In this document: positions 33,961 through 43,454 of the stretch, in pieces
Layout: every line of letters begins with the position of its first letter
How positions within the stretch are numbered: position 1 is the first letter of the stretch
Assembly: GCF_028464145.1 (NCBI RefSeq)
Contig: NZ_JAQPCG010000010.1
Coordinates: forward strand, 1-64,000
Length of the DNA stretch: 64,000 nt
Direction: 5' to 3'
Source: Maribacter sp. PR1
Lineage (GTDB): Bacteria; Bacteroidota; Bacteroidia; Flavobacteriales; Flavobacteriaceae
Program-made: the position numbers and the translations under genes
Notes under the pieces: generated by a model
What the model was told of the DNA's origin: nothing
What the model saw: only the letters and a program-made list of their open reading frames with translations
Databases searched by the model: none

Positions 33961-34924
33961 ATATTGTAAAAACGTAATCTTTAAATGCCTTTGAGTGGTT
34001 TTGAAAGGATTCTTGTATTTTGAGACCGGCCTCCTTACCCAACCAGTTTACCATATCATCATCATATTTTTGGGAAATTTCTGTATGTATGGTTTCCCAA
34101 GCCTTAAAGTGGATCGAAACATCTAATTTTCTCAAAAACACTTTTTGTTCCACTTTTGAGACCAAATAACTTTTCGCAGTACCATTTTCAGGGTCGTAAT
34201 TTTCCCAGTGCATAAATTTATTCAAATCAAAATCTGCTTGTAACTCCTTATTTATTCTATTCAAAATATTTTTATTGAATTGGGACGTAATACCTTCTTT
34301 ATCATTGTAGGCATCCAATATAGACTGAGGATTCTTTTTTTGGTCAACTCCAATAAATAGGATATCGTTGGGTTGCATGAGCTGCCTAATTTCACTTAAA
34401 AAATGAATAGCTTGATCATGTTTCAAATTGCCGATATTGGAGCCAAGAAAGAGGATAACTTTTCTTTTGTGGTTTCGACTATCAAGTTCCTTTAAGGCTT
34501 CAAAATAGGTCCCTTGGAATCCATCTATTTTCACTTTAGGTAATTCAGAGGTAACCGAAGCTGTCAATTTTTTTAATGAATTTTTACTTATATCAATAGG
34601 AATATAGGTAAACTCACAATTTTGCTCGCATAATTCCTGTAGTAACACTTTAGTTTTCTTTCCATCACCAGCTCCGAGTTCAATTAGGTCAAAGTCCCCG
34701 TTACTCTTGAACATTGCGGCAATCTCTTTCTTGTGATTGTTTAAAATATCATATTCCGATTGCGTTAGATAATAGGTTGGCATTGCCATTATCTTCTGAA
34801 AAAGTACATCCCCAATCTCATCATAAAAATATTTAGAGGATAAATGTTTTGGAAAGTCATTTAGCCCTTCACATACTTCTTGTTCAAAATCGGTTAGTTT
34901 AATTGTTTTTGGAGGTTGTTGCAT
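33959..34924 (-). CDS. egtD: L-histidine N(alpha)-methyltransferase (ergothioneine synthesis)
   Basis: The 321-residue protein belongs to the EgtD family of SAM-dependent methyltransferases that trimethylate histidine to hercynine. Motifs include Y-F-Y-D-E-I-G, Y-L-T-Q-S-E-Y, the SAM site L-I-E-L-G-A-G-D-G-K-K-T-K, F-L-G-S-N-I-G-N and a late F-I-G-V-D sequence. It is the second gene of a two-gene operon with egtB, 15 bases downstream of it. This gives a complete minimal route from histidine to the sulfoxide stage; egtC and egtE are not adjacent. Confidence 0.93.
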   Translation of the reverse strand: MQQPPKTIKLTDFEQEVCEGLNDFPKHLSSKYFYDEIGDVLFQKIMAMPTYYLTQSEYDILNNHKKEIAAMFKSNGDFDLIELGAGDGKKTKVLLQELCEQNCEFTYIPIDISKNSLKKLTASVTSELPKVKIDGFQGTYFEALKELDSRNHKRKVILFLGSNIGNLKHDQAIHFLSEIRQLMQPNDILFIGVDQKKNPQSILDAYNDKEGITSQFNKNILNRINKELQADFDLNKFMHWENYDPENGTAKSYLVSKVEQKVFLRKLDVSIHFKAWETIHTEISQKYDDDMVNWLGKEAGLKIQESFQNHSKAFKDYVFTI

Positions 34925-34939
34925 ATTGAAAAGAGTATG

Positions 34940-36100
34940 TTATTTGGCCAACCTAATTCCCGTGAATTGCCACCTTAAATGGGGATGGAAAAAATTCCGG
35001 TAGGTTGGTCTGGAGTGTTTTATGGGAGTTGCAATGGAGCTTCCGCGAAGTACTTTCTGATTTACCATGAACTTGCCATTGTATTCCCCAAGGGCACCTT
35101 TGGCTTTTTTATAATTGGGATAGGGGAGATAGGCACTCTCCGTCCATTCCCACCTTTGACCCCAAGAAAAGTGTTGTTGGGCTACTTCCCATTCGAATTC
35201 TGTGGGTAGTCTACAGTTTTTAAATTGTGCAAAGGCAAAGGCTTCAAAATAAGAGACGTGGCTAACTGGGGCTTCCATATCGATGGGGTGTAGACCGCTC
35301 AAAGTATATTGATGCCACTTACCATGAATTTTATGCCAATAGTAAGGCGCTTTTATTTTGTTCTGTTTCACCCAATCCCAACCTTCGGCGTGCCACAGTT
35401 CAAAATTTTTATATCCATCTGAATCGATGAATTCTGTAAACTCAGCATTTGTAACCAGTTTATTGGAGATTTGAAAATTATGTAAGAAGACTTTATGTCT
35501 ACTTAACTCGTTGTCAAAGCAAAATTCATTGGTTTTATGGCCAATCGAGTATACGTTTTCTTCAACGGATATCCATTCTTTTTCTGTGACCTCAATTTCA
35601 TTTTCTTTATAAAAATCAGAATACTTTGGAAAAACAGGGTTGTTTCCTAAAATGTATTTTATGTCCGTTAGCAAAAGTTCCTGATGTTGCTTTTCATGAT
35701 GTATTCCTATTTCCAAAATTTCGAGTACTTCACCAGAATTGACCTTTTCTAAAAGAATTTTCATATGATCATCCACATGCTCCCGGTAAGCATATATTTT
35801 ACCGACGGAAGGTCTGGATAGATTTCCCCTTTTGGCCCTGATTACGCGTTCGCCTATAGTTTCGTAATAGCTATTGAAAATAAATGAGAAATCCTCATCA
35901 TACGTCTTATAACTGTCCAGAAAAACGTTTAAAATGAATTCTTCGAAGAACCAAGTAGTGTGCCCTAGATGCCATTTGGGCGGGGATACATCTTCAATAG
36001 GCTGTACCACGTAATCCTCAATTTCTAAAGGGGCACAAATGGCTTCGGTTTGTTCCCTTGTTTCAATAAAAAAATCTAAAAGGGAGTCGGTTATAATCAT
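34940..36100 (-). CDS. egtB: EgtB-type sulfoxide synthase (ergothioneine synthesis)
   Basis: This 386-residue protein combines an N-terminal DinB-like helical domain with a C-terminal formylglycine-generating-like domain. The iron-binding histidines are seen in W-H-L-G-H-T-T and H-H-E-K-Q-H-Q-E. The C-terminal part has H-K-V-F-L-H-N-F-Q-I, R-L-P-T-E-F-E-W-E and G-I-R-L-A-K. The enzyme joins a thiol to hercynine using oxygen. The exact sulfur donor (cysteine or gamma-glutamylcysteine) cannot be told from the sequence. Downstream egtD supports the assignment to ergothioneine rather than ovothiol. Confidence 0.9.
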   Translation of the reverse strand: MIITDSLLDFFIETREQTEAICAPLEIEDYVVQPIEDVSPPKWHLGHTTWFFEEFILNVFLDSYKTYDEDFSFIFNSYYETIGERVIRAKRGNLSRPSVGKIYAYREHVDDHMKILLEKVNSGEVLEILEIGIHHEKQHQELLLTDIKYILGNNPVFPKYSDFYKENEIEVTEKEWISVEENVYSIGHKTNEFCFDNELSRHKVFLHNFQISNKLVTNAEFTEFIDSDGYKNFELWHAEGWDWVKQNKIKAPYYWHKIHGKWHQYTLSGLHPIDMEAPVSHVSYFEAFAFAQFKNCRLPTEFEWEVAQQHFSWGQRWEWTESAYLPYPNYKKAKGALGEYNGKFMVNQKVLRGSSIATPIKHSRPTYRNFFHPHLRWQFTGIRLAK

Positions 36101-36169
36101 CTTACCAATTTTGTGAAAGATAATTATTACAGCTTAAAATTTTTAACTTAAGAAGTAAAGAAATTGATA

Positions 36170-36994
36170 CTATACAGCAACGATACCTTTAATATGGGGG
36201 TGCGGATTATAGTCGAGCAAAGTAAAATCCTCAAATTTAAAATCGAAAATATCCTTCACGTCCGTATTCAAAACCATTTTGGGTAAAGGCCTAGGTTCCC
36301 TACTCAGTTGAAGCTCCACTTGCTCCATATGATTGTTATAAATATGGGCGTCACCAAAAGTATGTACAAAATCTCCAGGTTCATAATCACATACTTGTGC
36401 CATCATCATGGTAAAAAGGGCATAGGAAGCTATATTGAAGGGTACGCCTAAAAAGATGTCCGCACTTCTTTGATAGAGTTGGCAGGATAGTTTGCCATCT
36501 GCCACATAAAATTGAAAAAAGGCATGGCAAGGAGGTAGGGCTGCCTTTCCATTAGACACATTTTCGGAAAATGATTTAGAAGTATCTGGAAGTACGCTCG
36601 GATTCCAAGCGGAAACCAACATCCTTCTACTGTTCGGATTGTTTTTTAAATCGGCTATAACTTCTTTTATTTGGTCTATCTCATCATTGTTCCAATTTCT
36701 CCATTGATGACCGTATACGGGTCCTAAATCTCCATTTTCATCGGCCCACTCGTTCCAAATACGAACACCATTTTCTTTTAAATAATCGATATTCGTATCC
36801 CCTTTCAAAAACCATAATAACTCATAGATTATAGATTTAAGGTGAAGTTTTTTTGTAGTAACCATGGGAAACCCATCGCTGAGGTCAAAACGCATTTGAT
36901 AACCGAAAACACTTTTGGTTCCGGTTCCGGTTCTATCTCCCTTTTGGTTTCCTTCTTTTAATACATGCCTTAATAAATCGTGATATTGTTTCAT
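36170..36994 (-). CDS. thyA: thymidylate synthase
   Basis: This 274-residue protein makes dTMP from dUMP with methylene-tetrahydrofolate. It has the N-terminal G-D-R-T-G-T-G-T segment with the phosphate-binding Arg, the W-F-L-K-G-D-T-N segment, the catalytic cysteine in [20 protein letters not shown] and the H-I-Y-N-N-H motif. Length is typical for ThyA. It lies upstream of egtB on the same strand, with a 69-base gap. Confidence 0.96.
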   Translation of the reverse strand: MKQYHDLLRHVLKEGNQKGDRTGTGTKSVFGYQMRFDLSDGFPMVTTKKLHLKSIIYELLWFLKGDTNIDYLKENGVRIWNEWADENGDLGPVYGHQWRNWNNDEIDQIKEVIADLKNNPNSRRMLVSAWNPSVLPDTSKSFSENVSNGKAALPPCHAFFQFYVADGKLSCQLYQRSADIFLGVPFNIASYALFTMMMAQVCDYEPGDFVHTFGDAHIYNNHMEQVELQLSREPRPLPKMVLNTDVKDIFDFKFEDFTLLDYNPHPHIKGIVAV

Positions 36995-37126
36995 TTCTTG
37001 AATATTGGGCCACCTTTTTTAAAGGAAACCGTCATAAAGACAAAAATAGAATTTAAGGATAATTTTTTGTTACTAAAATAGAGGTAGTTTATAAAAAATT
37101 ATCAACCAAATGGTGTAGGTATTTGG

Positions 37127-40099
37127 TTAGCGCTTTATTATTTTCTTTGAACTGATGTATCCTTGTTGGTCATTCAAGTATAGGAAATAGATGCCAGAAG
37201 AAATTTGGATTAACTCAATCTCAATAATTCTTTTATTGTCAAAGGTATTTTTCAGTACCAATTGATTGTTGGAATTTACAATTGTTAAATTGACCAAGGG
37301 GTAGACTTTGACTAAATCAATTTCGATAGCCTCAGTTGTCGGATTTGGATAGACAATAACCTGTGTTTCTAAGGACAACGTTGCAGGGTCTATATTGGAA
37401 TAGCCCTCTCCTGGCTTTTTACAGGCCATTATGATTTTTTCGGAATCTGGAATTCCACTTTCATTTAAATTCAAATACCAAATGGTTTCAGGATTTATAA
37501 ATGGATTACTATCGTCGCAATCCGTTGTCGGTAATATATTTTTTGTGTAACCCAACCCTGGCGAGTTACAGCTCTCCATCGTTGGTTGAACCGCATAGCC
37601 GTCACCATCACCGTCCAGATACCATGTAGATACTTCAAAAACATTGGGGTCGGTATCGTCACAGTCCGTTATCGGTAGTATATTTTGAGTATAACTAGTT
37701 CCCGGGGAGCTACAGCTCTCCACGGTAGGTAGAACGGCATAACCGTCACCATCCGCGTCGAGGTACCAAGTGGTAACTTCGAATACGTTAGGATCAGTAT
37801 CATCACAATCGGTCGTTGGCAATACAATTTTTGTATACCCAAAACCGGGCGAGTTACAGCTTTCCAGAGTAGGTAGAACGGCATAACCGTCGCCATCTGC
37901 GTCGAGGTACCAGGTGGTAACTTCGAACACGTTAGAATCAGTATCATCACAATCGGTCGTTGGCAATTCATTTAATGTGTACCCCGTTCCAGGCGAGTTA
38001 CAGCTTTCCACAGTTGGTAGAACGGCATAGCCATCACCGTCAGCATCCAGATACCATGTGGTCACCTTGAACACATTTGGGTCGGTATCGTCACAATCGG
38101 TCGTGGGTAAAACGTTTTGGGTATAACCAGCTCCGGGCGAGTTACAGCTTTCCACAGTTGGCAGAACGGCATAGCCATCACCGTCGGCATCGAGGTACCA
38201 AGTGGTAACTTCAAAAACATTGGGGTCCGTATTGTCACAATCGGTCGTTGGCAATTCATTTAATGTATACCCCGTTCCGGGCGAGTTACAGCTCTCCACC
38301 GTTGGTAGAACGGCATAACCGTCACCATCTTCGTCCAGATACCAAGTGGTTACTTCGAACATATTAGGGTCACTATCGTCGCAATCCGTTGTGGGTAGTA
38401 TGTTTTGAGTATAGCCCGTTCCCGGGGAGTCACAGCTCTCCACAGTTGGTAGAACGGCATAACCGTCACCATCCGCATCCAGATACCAAGTAGAAACCTC
38501 AAAAACATTGGGGTCCGTATCGTCACAATCGGTCGTGGGTAAAACGTTTTGGGTATAACCAGCTCCGGGCGAGTTACAGCTTTCTATGGTGGGTAGAACG
38601 GCATAGCCATCACTGTCGGCATCCAGGTACCAAGTAGATACTTCAAAAACATTGGGGTCGGAATCATTACAGTCGGTAGTTGGCAAAACCTCTATGGTAT
38701 ATCCCGGTCCTGGACTAATAGCACTAGAAACGGTGGGTAGAATTGCATAACCGTCGCCATCTGCATCCAAATACCAGGTATATTCGGTTGAACTACCAAG
38801 GTTCTCTTTTAATGCAATTACTATGGCGGTGTCTTTATCAAAACTAACTTCGACTCCAGCTGCATCTGTCTGTGTTGAAGACGAATTGCCTGAGTTTGGA
38901 TGTTGAATTGACATAAAGAGGAATCTATTGTCTGGACTAAAGGTTATTCCGGTGGGTTCGGAACCTGCAGGAGTTGTACCAAATATTTCTACGCGTGGGT
39001 TAGCTTGTGTATGACCATTTTTAACTACCCAGATATAGTTGTTGTCACCATCTTGAAGTACCCAAAGGTTGCCTTCATTGTCAAAAGCCATATTATCATT
39101 ACCGTATCCCCAATTTACATTTGTATTGCCATTTTGGTGTTGAATAGTATAGCTGGCATTCCCTACAAAGGTTTCCATATTTATTACCGTTGTACCTGAA
39201 ACTGGGTCTGAATCTTGAAATCGGTAAACCCTGTTTTCATTCTTGACCGCAAAATATATGAATCCATTAGGGCCAATTTCTACGTCTTCGATTCCGCTAA
39301 ATACGGTAGCTCCAACCGTCGCACTTTGTTCATTGGTGGTATTTCGCTCCTCTGGGGTTGTATTGTTTAAAAGAACCCATTCTCCAGACCCATTTTTAGA
39401 GCCTCGATAAACATAAAGTTTGCCACTACCTAAGTCTTGTTGGTTATCCGCTACAAATTTAAATAAGTATCCTACCGTGGCATCTGCGCCTTGGTATGCC
39501 GTTCTTTGATTATTATGGATTACTAAGTTTTCATGTTTGAAATTACCGAGTGCCCATCTTTTATCGATAACCGTTTTTGTGACAGGATCAATTTCAACGG
39601 CCCAACCAAAATCATCGTACCCGTCGCCATTGCTATCAATTGGAAAGGGATACTGGTCGGCTATTTCTTGAGAAGTATATTCCTCACAAGTAATAATGGT
39701 GTTCCATGGTGTTACGGTACCAGAACAATTCGCTATGGTGCCTACTACACCACTGAAATCTACTTTGGATGAAAAGGAAGTTGACCATAATCCTGTAACT
39801 GTATTGAAGTTAATATCCAAAATGGATACCCCTCCCGGTACAGTTTCTGAGTTGAGGCTTAAATATCCTTTTTCATTGCTATTATTGATAGGTACATAGC
39901 CCGTAAAATCAATGTAGCCAGGTAAATTTCCACCTTGAGAAAGAGGGTCGTCCCTACTGATAATTTTTTGAAAGGTATGGGAAGAAGGAATAATCAAATC
40001 AGTATTTTGACCCGTAGGCACTAAGGATTGAAAATCGCCAATATTTTGACCTACAACTACTTGCGTGATCAATAGAACGAACAATATAGAAAGTCTCAT
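37127..40099 (-). CDS. secreted PhoX-like phosphatase with 48-residue repeats and T9SS sorting domain
   Basis: The 990-residue protein has a Sec signal (first about 17 residues), a PhoX/DUF839 beta-propeller domain (about 20-435) with T-P-W-N-T-I-I-T-C-E-E-Y, G-I-E-D-V-E-I-G-P-N-G and E-P-T-G-I-T-F-S-P-D motifs, nine tandem repeats of 48 residues (about 441-872; each starts T-W-Y-L-D-A-D-G-D-G-Y and has two cysteines and a D-C-D-D-T-D-P-N segment), a degenerate tenth unit and a type A T9SS sorting domain starting near V-Y-P-N-P-T. The Asp-rich repeats resemble calcium-binding thrombospondin-3/MopE-like modules. PhoX enzymes use Ca and Fe. The function as surface phosphatase is inferred; some DUF839 proteins lack activity. 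Confidence 0.85.
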   Translation of the reverse strand: MRLSILFVLLITQVVVGQNIGDFQSLVPTGQNTDLIIPSSHTFQKIISRDDPLSQGGNLPGYIDFTGYVPINNSNEKGYLSLNSETVPGGVSILDINFNTVTGLWSTSFSSKVDFSGVVGTIANCSGTVTPWNTIITCEEYTSQEIADQYPFPIDSNGDGYDDFGWAVEIDPVTKTVIDKRWALGNFKHENLVIHNNQRTAYQGADATVGYLFKFVADNQQDLGSGKLYVYRGSKNGSGEWVLLNNTTPEERNTTNEQSATVGATVFSGIEDVEIGPNGFIYFAVKNENRVYRFQDSDPVSGTTVINMETFVGNASYTIQHQNGNTNVNWGYGNDNMAFDNEGNLWVLQDGDNNYIWVVKNGHTQANPRVEIFGTTPAGSEPTGITFSPDNRFLFMSIQHPNSGNSSSTQTDAAGVEVSFDKDTAIVIALKENLGSSTEYTWYLDADGDGYAILPTVSSAISPGPGYTIEVLPTTDCNDSDPNVFEVSTWYLDADSDGYAVLPTIESCNSPGAGYTQNVLPTTDCDDTDPNVFEVSTWYLDADGDGYAVLPTVESCDSPGTGYTQNILPTTDCDDSDPNMFEVTTWYLDEDGDGYAVLPTVESCNSPGTGYTLNELPTTDCDNTDPNVFEVTTWYLDADGDGYAVLPTVESCNSPGAGYTQNVLPTTDCDDTDPNVFKVTTWYLDADGDGYAVLPTVESCNSPGTGYTLNELPTTDCDDTDSNVFEVTTWYLDADGDGYAVLPTLESCNSPGFGYTKIVLPTTDCDDTDPNVFEVTTWYLDADGDGYAVLPTVESCSSPGTSYTQNILPITDCDDTDPNVFEVSTWYLDGDGDGYAVQPTMESCNSPGLGYTKNILPTTDCDDSNPFINPETIWYLNLNESGIPDSEKIIMACKKPGEGYSNIDPATLSLETQVIVYPNPTTEAIEIDLVKVYPLVNLTIVNSNNQLVLKNTFDNKRIIEIELIQISSGIYFLYLNDQQGYISSKKIIKR
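37484..38779 (-). repeat. nine tandem 144-bp coding repeats
   Basis: Nine in-frame units of 144 bases (48 codons) lie head to tail inside the PhoX-like gene, with periodic spacing that holds exactly across the array (for instance the Thr-Trp codons at 37627 and 38779, eight units apart). The units are very similar in DNA as well as protein, which points to duplication or gene-conversion homogenisation. Outer units (first and last) differ most. Confidence 0.93.
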
Positions 40100-40257
40100 T
40101 TATATGTTTCGATTAGAATGATAGCCTTTATCATTAAGATTAAGTATCTGTGAACAAGGTAGTTAATAGAAAATTCTAAAAGAGGGAAAGAGGGGTAAAA
40201 TGTATCATTTCTCGGTGAATGATATAATGAGGGTAGAGATGGTCATTAACTCAATGC

Positions 40258-41721
40258 CTACCCCAAAATCATGCCCGCTATAGTTGCAGATAATAAAGAA
40301 GCAAGTGAACCACCCAATACAGCCTTCATTCCAAACTCGGATAGTGTTTTTCTTTGACCTGGAGCCAAGGAACCAATTCCTCCAATTTGAATGCCAATAG
40401 AAGCAAAGTTTGCGAATCCACAGAGCATATAAGTCGCCATGATTATGGATTTTTGGTACCCTAAACTTGGGGCAATGGATAGATTTTTTAATTCTGCCAA
40501 TTGCGTATAGGCTACAAACTCACTTGAGGCTAACTTAATTCCCAATAGTTGACCCATTAAGGCTATATCTTCATTCGCAACCCCGATAAGCCACATTAAT
40601 GGGGCAAAAATGGTTCCCAATATAGCTTCCAAGGATAATTTTTCAAACGAAGAATGCTCGGCGACGAACTGATTTAGATGGGTTACATCGCCAATTAACC
40701 CAAAAATACCGTTTAGCATGGCAATGAAAGCAACGAATACCAATAACATGGCCCCTACATTAACCGCTAATTTTAAGCCTTCGGTCGTCCCATTAGCGAT
40801 GGCATCCAACAAATTGGTTCCTATTTTTTCTGTAGAAACCTTTATGTTGGTATCCACTTCTTCGGTCTGAGGACATAATATTTTTGATATTACAATGGCA
40901 CCTGGGGCGGCCATTACCGAAGCGGCAATAAGATGGCGTGCAAATTCCAGGCGCAAGGCTTCATCATTTCCTCCTAAAAAACCAATGTAGGCTGCCAATA
41001 CCCCTCCGGCCACGGTGGCCATACCCCCGATCATGACCAGGAGAATTTCCGAACGGGTCATTTTTTCCAAATAGGCTTTGATCATTAAGGGAGCCTCTGT
41101 CTGACCTAAAAAAATATTTCCCGCGACCGATAAGCTTTCAGGCCCAGATATTCCCAAGGATTTTGTGAGTAACCAGGCTAGGCCTTTCACTACTTTTTGA
41201 ATAATGCCCAAATAAAAAAGGACAGAGGTTAAAGCAGAAAAGAATATAATGGTCGGTAAAATTTGAAATGCGAATACATAGCCAATATTCGGGTTGTCAA
41301 GATTCATAAGATTCCCCAATAGGAATTCACTTCCGGCAACGGTAAAATTCAAAATTTCATTGAAAAGCTTTCCTAATACCGTAAAGATGGACCTAATAAA
41401 AGGAACCTTTAATATTCCTACGGCCAGTGAGAGTTGAATGGCAAGACCTATGCCTACCGTTTTCCAATTGATAGCTCTTCTATTAGAACTAAACAAAAAT
41501 GCCAAGGCGAGCAACACCAACATTCCAAGGACGCCTCTCCATAGACTATGGAACGAAAAGCCCTCGTTGGGTAGGGCAGATGATATCCCAGCTTCTGAAA
41601 CATCATTCAAAACGGTAGTGTCAACCGAGTTGGTTAAAACCGCTGTGGTGTCTGGGGTTTGGGAAAAAATTATTAAAGTGAAAAAGAAAAGAAAAATGGA
41701 CAGGCAGGTGTTTTTTTTCAT
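40258..41721 (-). CDS. concentrative nucleoside transporter (NupC/CNT family)
   Basis: This 487-residue inner-membrane protein has a cleavable-looking N-terminal signal segment, a polar stretch and then CNT-type membrane helices. Diagnostic parts are a G-Q-T-E-A-P-L-M-I-K-A-Y-L motif, E-I-L-L-V-M-I-G-G-M-A-T-V-A-G-G, the A-P-G-A-I-V-I-S-K segment and the C-terminal C-G-F-A-N-F-A-S-I-G-I-Q motif. CNT proteins import nucleosides with Na+ or H+. It may work with cdd, the deoxynucleoside kinase and thyA of this window in nucleoside salvage, though they are unlinked. The bifunctional nuclease gene lies upstream on the same strand. Confidence 0.92.
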   Translation of the reverse strand: MKKNTCLSIFLFFFTLIIFSQTPDTTAVLTNSVDTTVLNDVSEAGISSALPNEGFSFHSLWRGVLGMLVLLALAFLFSSNRRAINWKTVGIGLAIQLSLAVGILKVPFIRSIFTVLGKLFNEILNFTVAGSEFLLGNLMNLDNPNIGYVFAFQILPTIIFFSALTSVLFYLGIIQKVVKGLAWLLTKSLGISGPESLSVAGNIFLGQTEAPLMIKAYLEKMTRSEILLVMIGGMATVAGGVLAAYIGFLGGNDEALRLEFARHLIAASVMAAPGAIVISKILCPQTEEVDTNIKVSTEKIGTNLLDAIANGTTEGLKLAVNVGAMLLVFVAFIAMLNGIFGLIGDVTHLNQFVAEHSSFEKLSLEAILGTIFAPLMWLIGVANEDIALMGQLLGIKLASSEFVAYTQLAELKNLSIAPSLGYQKSIIMATYMLCGFANFASIGIQIGGIGSLAPGQRKTLSEFGMKAVLGGSLASLLSATIAGMILG

Positions 41722-41739
41722 GCGTAAGGGTTTGACCTT

Positions 41740-42369
41740 TCAATTCCTTTTGGATATTTCATCCCTTAATTTCGCAGCTTTTTCGTAATCTTCGTTAGCA
41801 ACTGCCTTTTTTAATTCTTGTTCAAGCTCATCTATGCTTAATTCTGTATAGCCGTCGGTGGCGCCTGAATCGATTTCAACCGTTTCACCTTCCTGAAGAA
41901 TTTCATCAACTACAATACTTTCATCGTTTTCCTTCTTTTCGGTATCCTTCGCCGAAAACTTTAAGAAAATACCAGCCTTGTCCAAAATGGTCTTATAGGT
42001 AAATATGGGCGCATTGAAGCGTAGCGCCAAGGCAATAGCATCACTGGTCCTAGCATCGATAATCTCCTCTATGCCATCCCTTTCGCAAATAATACTGGAA
42101 TAAAATACACCATCTACCAATTTGTGGATGATAACCTGTTTTATAACAATGTCAAAGCGGTCCGCAAAATTTTTAAAAAGGTCATGCGTTAAGGGCCTGG
42201 GAGGTTTAATTTCCTTTTCCAGCGCTATGGCAATGGATTGCGCCTCAAATGCTCCAATAACTATGGGTAATTTTCTATCCCCTTCCACTTCATTCAATAT
42301 AAGGGCGTAGGCGCCATTTTGTGTTTGGCTATATGAAATCCCTTTTATTTTCAGTCGTACTAAACTCAT
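41740..42369 (-). CDS. bifunctional nuclease family protein (DUF151) with UVR motif
   Basis: The 209-residue protein has an N-terminal DUF151/BFN domain (about 1-130) with G-A-F-E-A-Q-S-I-A-I-A-L, R-P-L-T-H-D-L and A-R-T-S-D-A-I-A-L-A-L motifs, an acidic linker, and a C-terminal UvrB/UvrC-type motif (about 175-207) with L-K-K-A-V-A-N-E-D-Y-E-K-A-A-K-L-R-D. In plants a BFN protein has DNase and RNase activity; the bacterial role is unclear. It lies between the ETF terminator and the nucleoside transporter gene, 18 bases upstream of the latter, and probably forms an operon with it. Confidence 0.9.
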   Translation of the reverse strand: MSLVRLKIKGISYSQTQNGAYALILNEVEGDRKLPIVIGAFEAQSIAIALEKEIKPPRPLTHDLFKNFADRFDIVIKQVIIHKLVDGVFYSSIICERDGIEEIIDARTSDAIALALRFNAPIFTYKTILDKAGIFLKFSAKDTEKKENDESIVVDEILQEGETVEIDSGATDGYTELSIDELEQELKKAVANEDYEKAAKLRDEISKRN

Positions 42370-42383
42370 AAATATTATAAACT

Positions 42384-42427
42384 AAAAAAGCTGTTCAAAC
42401 ACTTGGGACTCCAACTATTTGAACAGC
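42384..42427 (-). terminator. terminator of the etfBA operon
   Basis: Read on the minus strand, GCTGTTCAAA and TTTGAACAGC pair over an 18-base loop and are followed by a T run. It lies about 28 bases after the etfA stop. Confidence 0.8.
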
Positions 42428-42454
42428 CCTTTGTGGGGCACAAATTAACAAAAA

Positions 42455-43420
42455 TTAGCTGTTTTGAGCTTTAAATTCCTTTAATTTTTCGATTAACTCC
42501 GGTACTACTTCGAATGCATCGCCCACAATTCCGTAGTCGGCAGCCTTGAAAAATGGGGCCTCCGGGTCGTTATTAATGACCACTTTTGTTTTAGAAGCAC
42601 TAACACCGGCAAGGTGCTGAATCGCTCCAGAAATTCCTATAGCTATATAAAGATTACTGGCAACAGGTTTACCTGTTTGTCCAACATGCTCACCATGAGG
42701 TCTCCAACCTAAATCGGATACTGGTTTGGAACAAGCTGTGGCCGCTCCCAACACATCTGCCAACTCTTCTATCATTCCCCAATTCTCCGGACCTTTTAGT
42801 CCTCTACCGGCCGATACCACGATGTCGGCATCGGCAATGGTGGCTTTACCGACCACTTTATCTATATTGGTGGATTTGGTCTTAAAATTGCTATCCACAT
42901 CAACAGAAAAGTCTTCTACGGTAATATCGGTTTTGTTCTCTATGGTGCCAAAAGCATTGTTTGAAACTCCGATAATTTTTATTTCCGTTGTAATCTCGGT
43001 ATGTGCAAATCCTTTGTTACTGAAAGCCGTTCTTTTAACTTGAAATGGTGAAGTGCTTTCCGGTGCCGTCACTACGTTTGGTACATAACCTGCTTTTAGT
43101 TTAGCAGCTAGTAGCGGTGCCATATATTTAGCATCGGAACTGGAACTCACGATAAGTACGGTTGCGTTTTCTGAGGAAATAGCACTTGCCAATACATCGG
43201 CAAAGGCCTTGGCATTGAAAGGTTTTAAGCTATCGTCCTGTACGTTTAAAACTTTAGAAATACCATAATCGCCCAAAGTCTCATTTTCCGAACAATTGAT
43301 GGAAACGGCAGTTGCCGTAGTTCCCATTTGTTGTGCTACCTTAGTCGCATAAGATGCAACCTCATGGGCATTTTTTTTGAATTTTCCGTTTTCGGATTCT
43401 GTATATACTATAACTGACAT
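42455..43420 (-). CDS. etfA: electron transfer flavoprotein, alpha subunit
   Basis: This 321-residue protein is ETF-alpha: an N-terminal nucleotide-binding-like domain and a C-terminal FAD domain with the signatures V-V-S-A-G-R-G-L-K-G-P-E-N-W, D-L-G-W-R-P-H-G-E-H-V-G-Q-T-G, Y-I-A-I-G-I-S-G-A-I-Q-H and I-N-N-D-P-E-A-P-F-F. With ETF-beta it passes electrons from acyl-CoA and other dehydrogenases to the quinone pool. It follows etfB by 34 bases on the same strand and is closed by a terminator. Confidence 0.95.
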   Translation of the reverse strand: MSVIVYTESENGKFKKNAHEVASYATKVAQQMGTTATAVSINCSENETLGDYGISKVLNVQDDSLKPFNAKAFADVLASAISSENATVLIVSSSSDAKYMAPLLAAKLKAGYVPNVVTAPESTSPFQVKRTAFSNKGFAHTEITTEIKIIGVSNNAFGTIENKTDITVEDFSVDVDSNFKTKSTNIDKVVGKATIADADIVVSAGRGLKGPENWGMIEELADVLGAATACSKPVSDLGWRPHGEHVGQTGKPVASNLYIAIGISGAIQHLAGVSASKTKVVINNDPEAPFFKAADYGIVGDAFEVVPELIEKLKEFKAQNS

Positions 43421-43454
43421 TGTTCTTGTTTTTTAAATTGTGCTTAAGAAGCTA

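Noticed and set aside
37484-38779. CRISPR array
   Set aside because: Units are 144 bases, contiguous, in frame and without spacers; they encode protein repeats.
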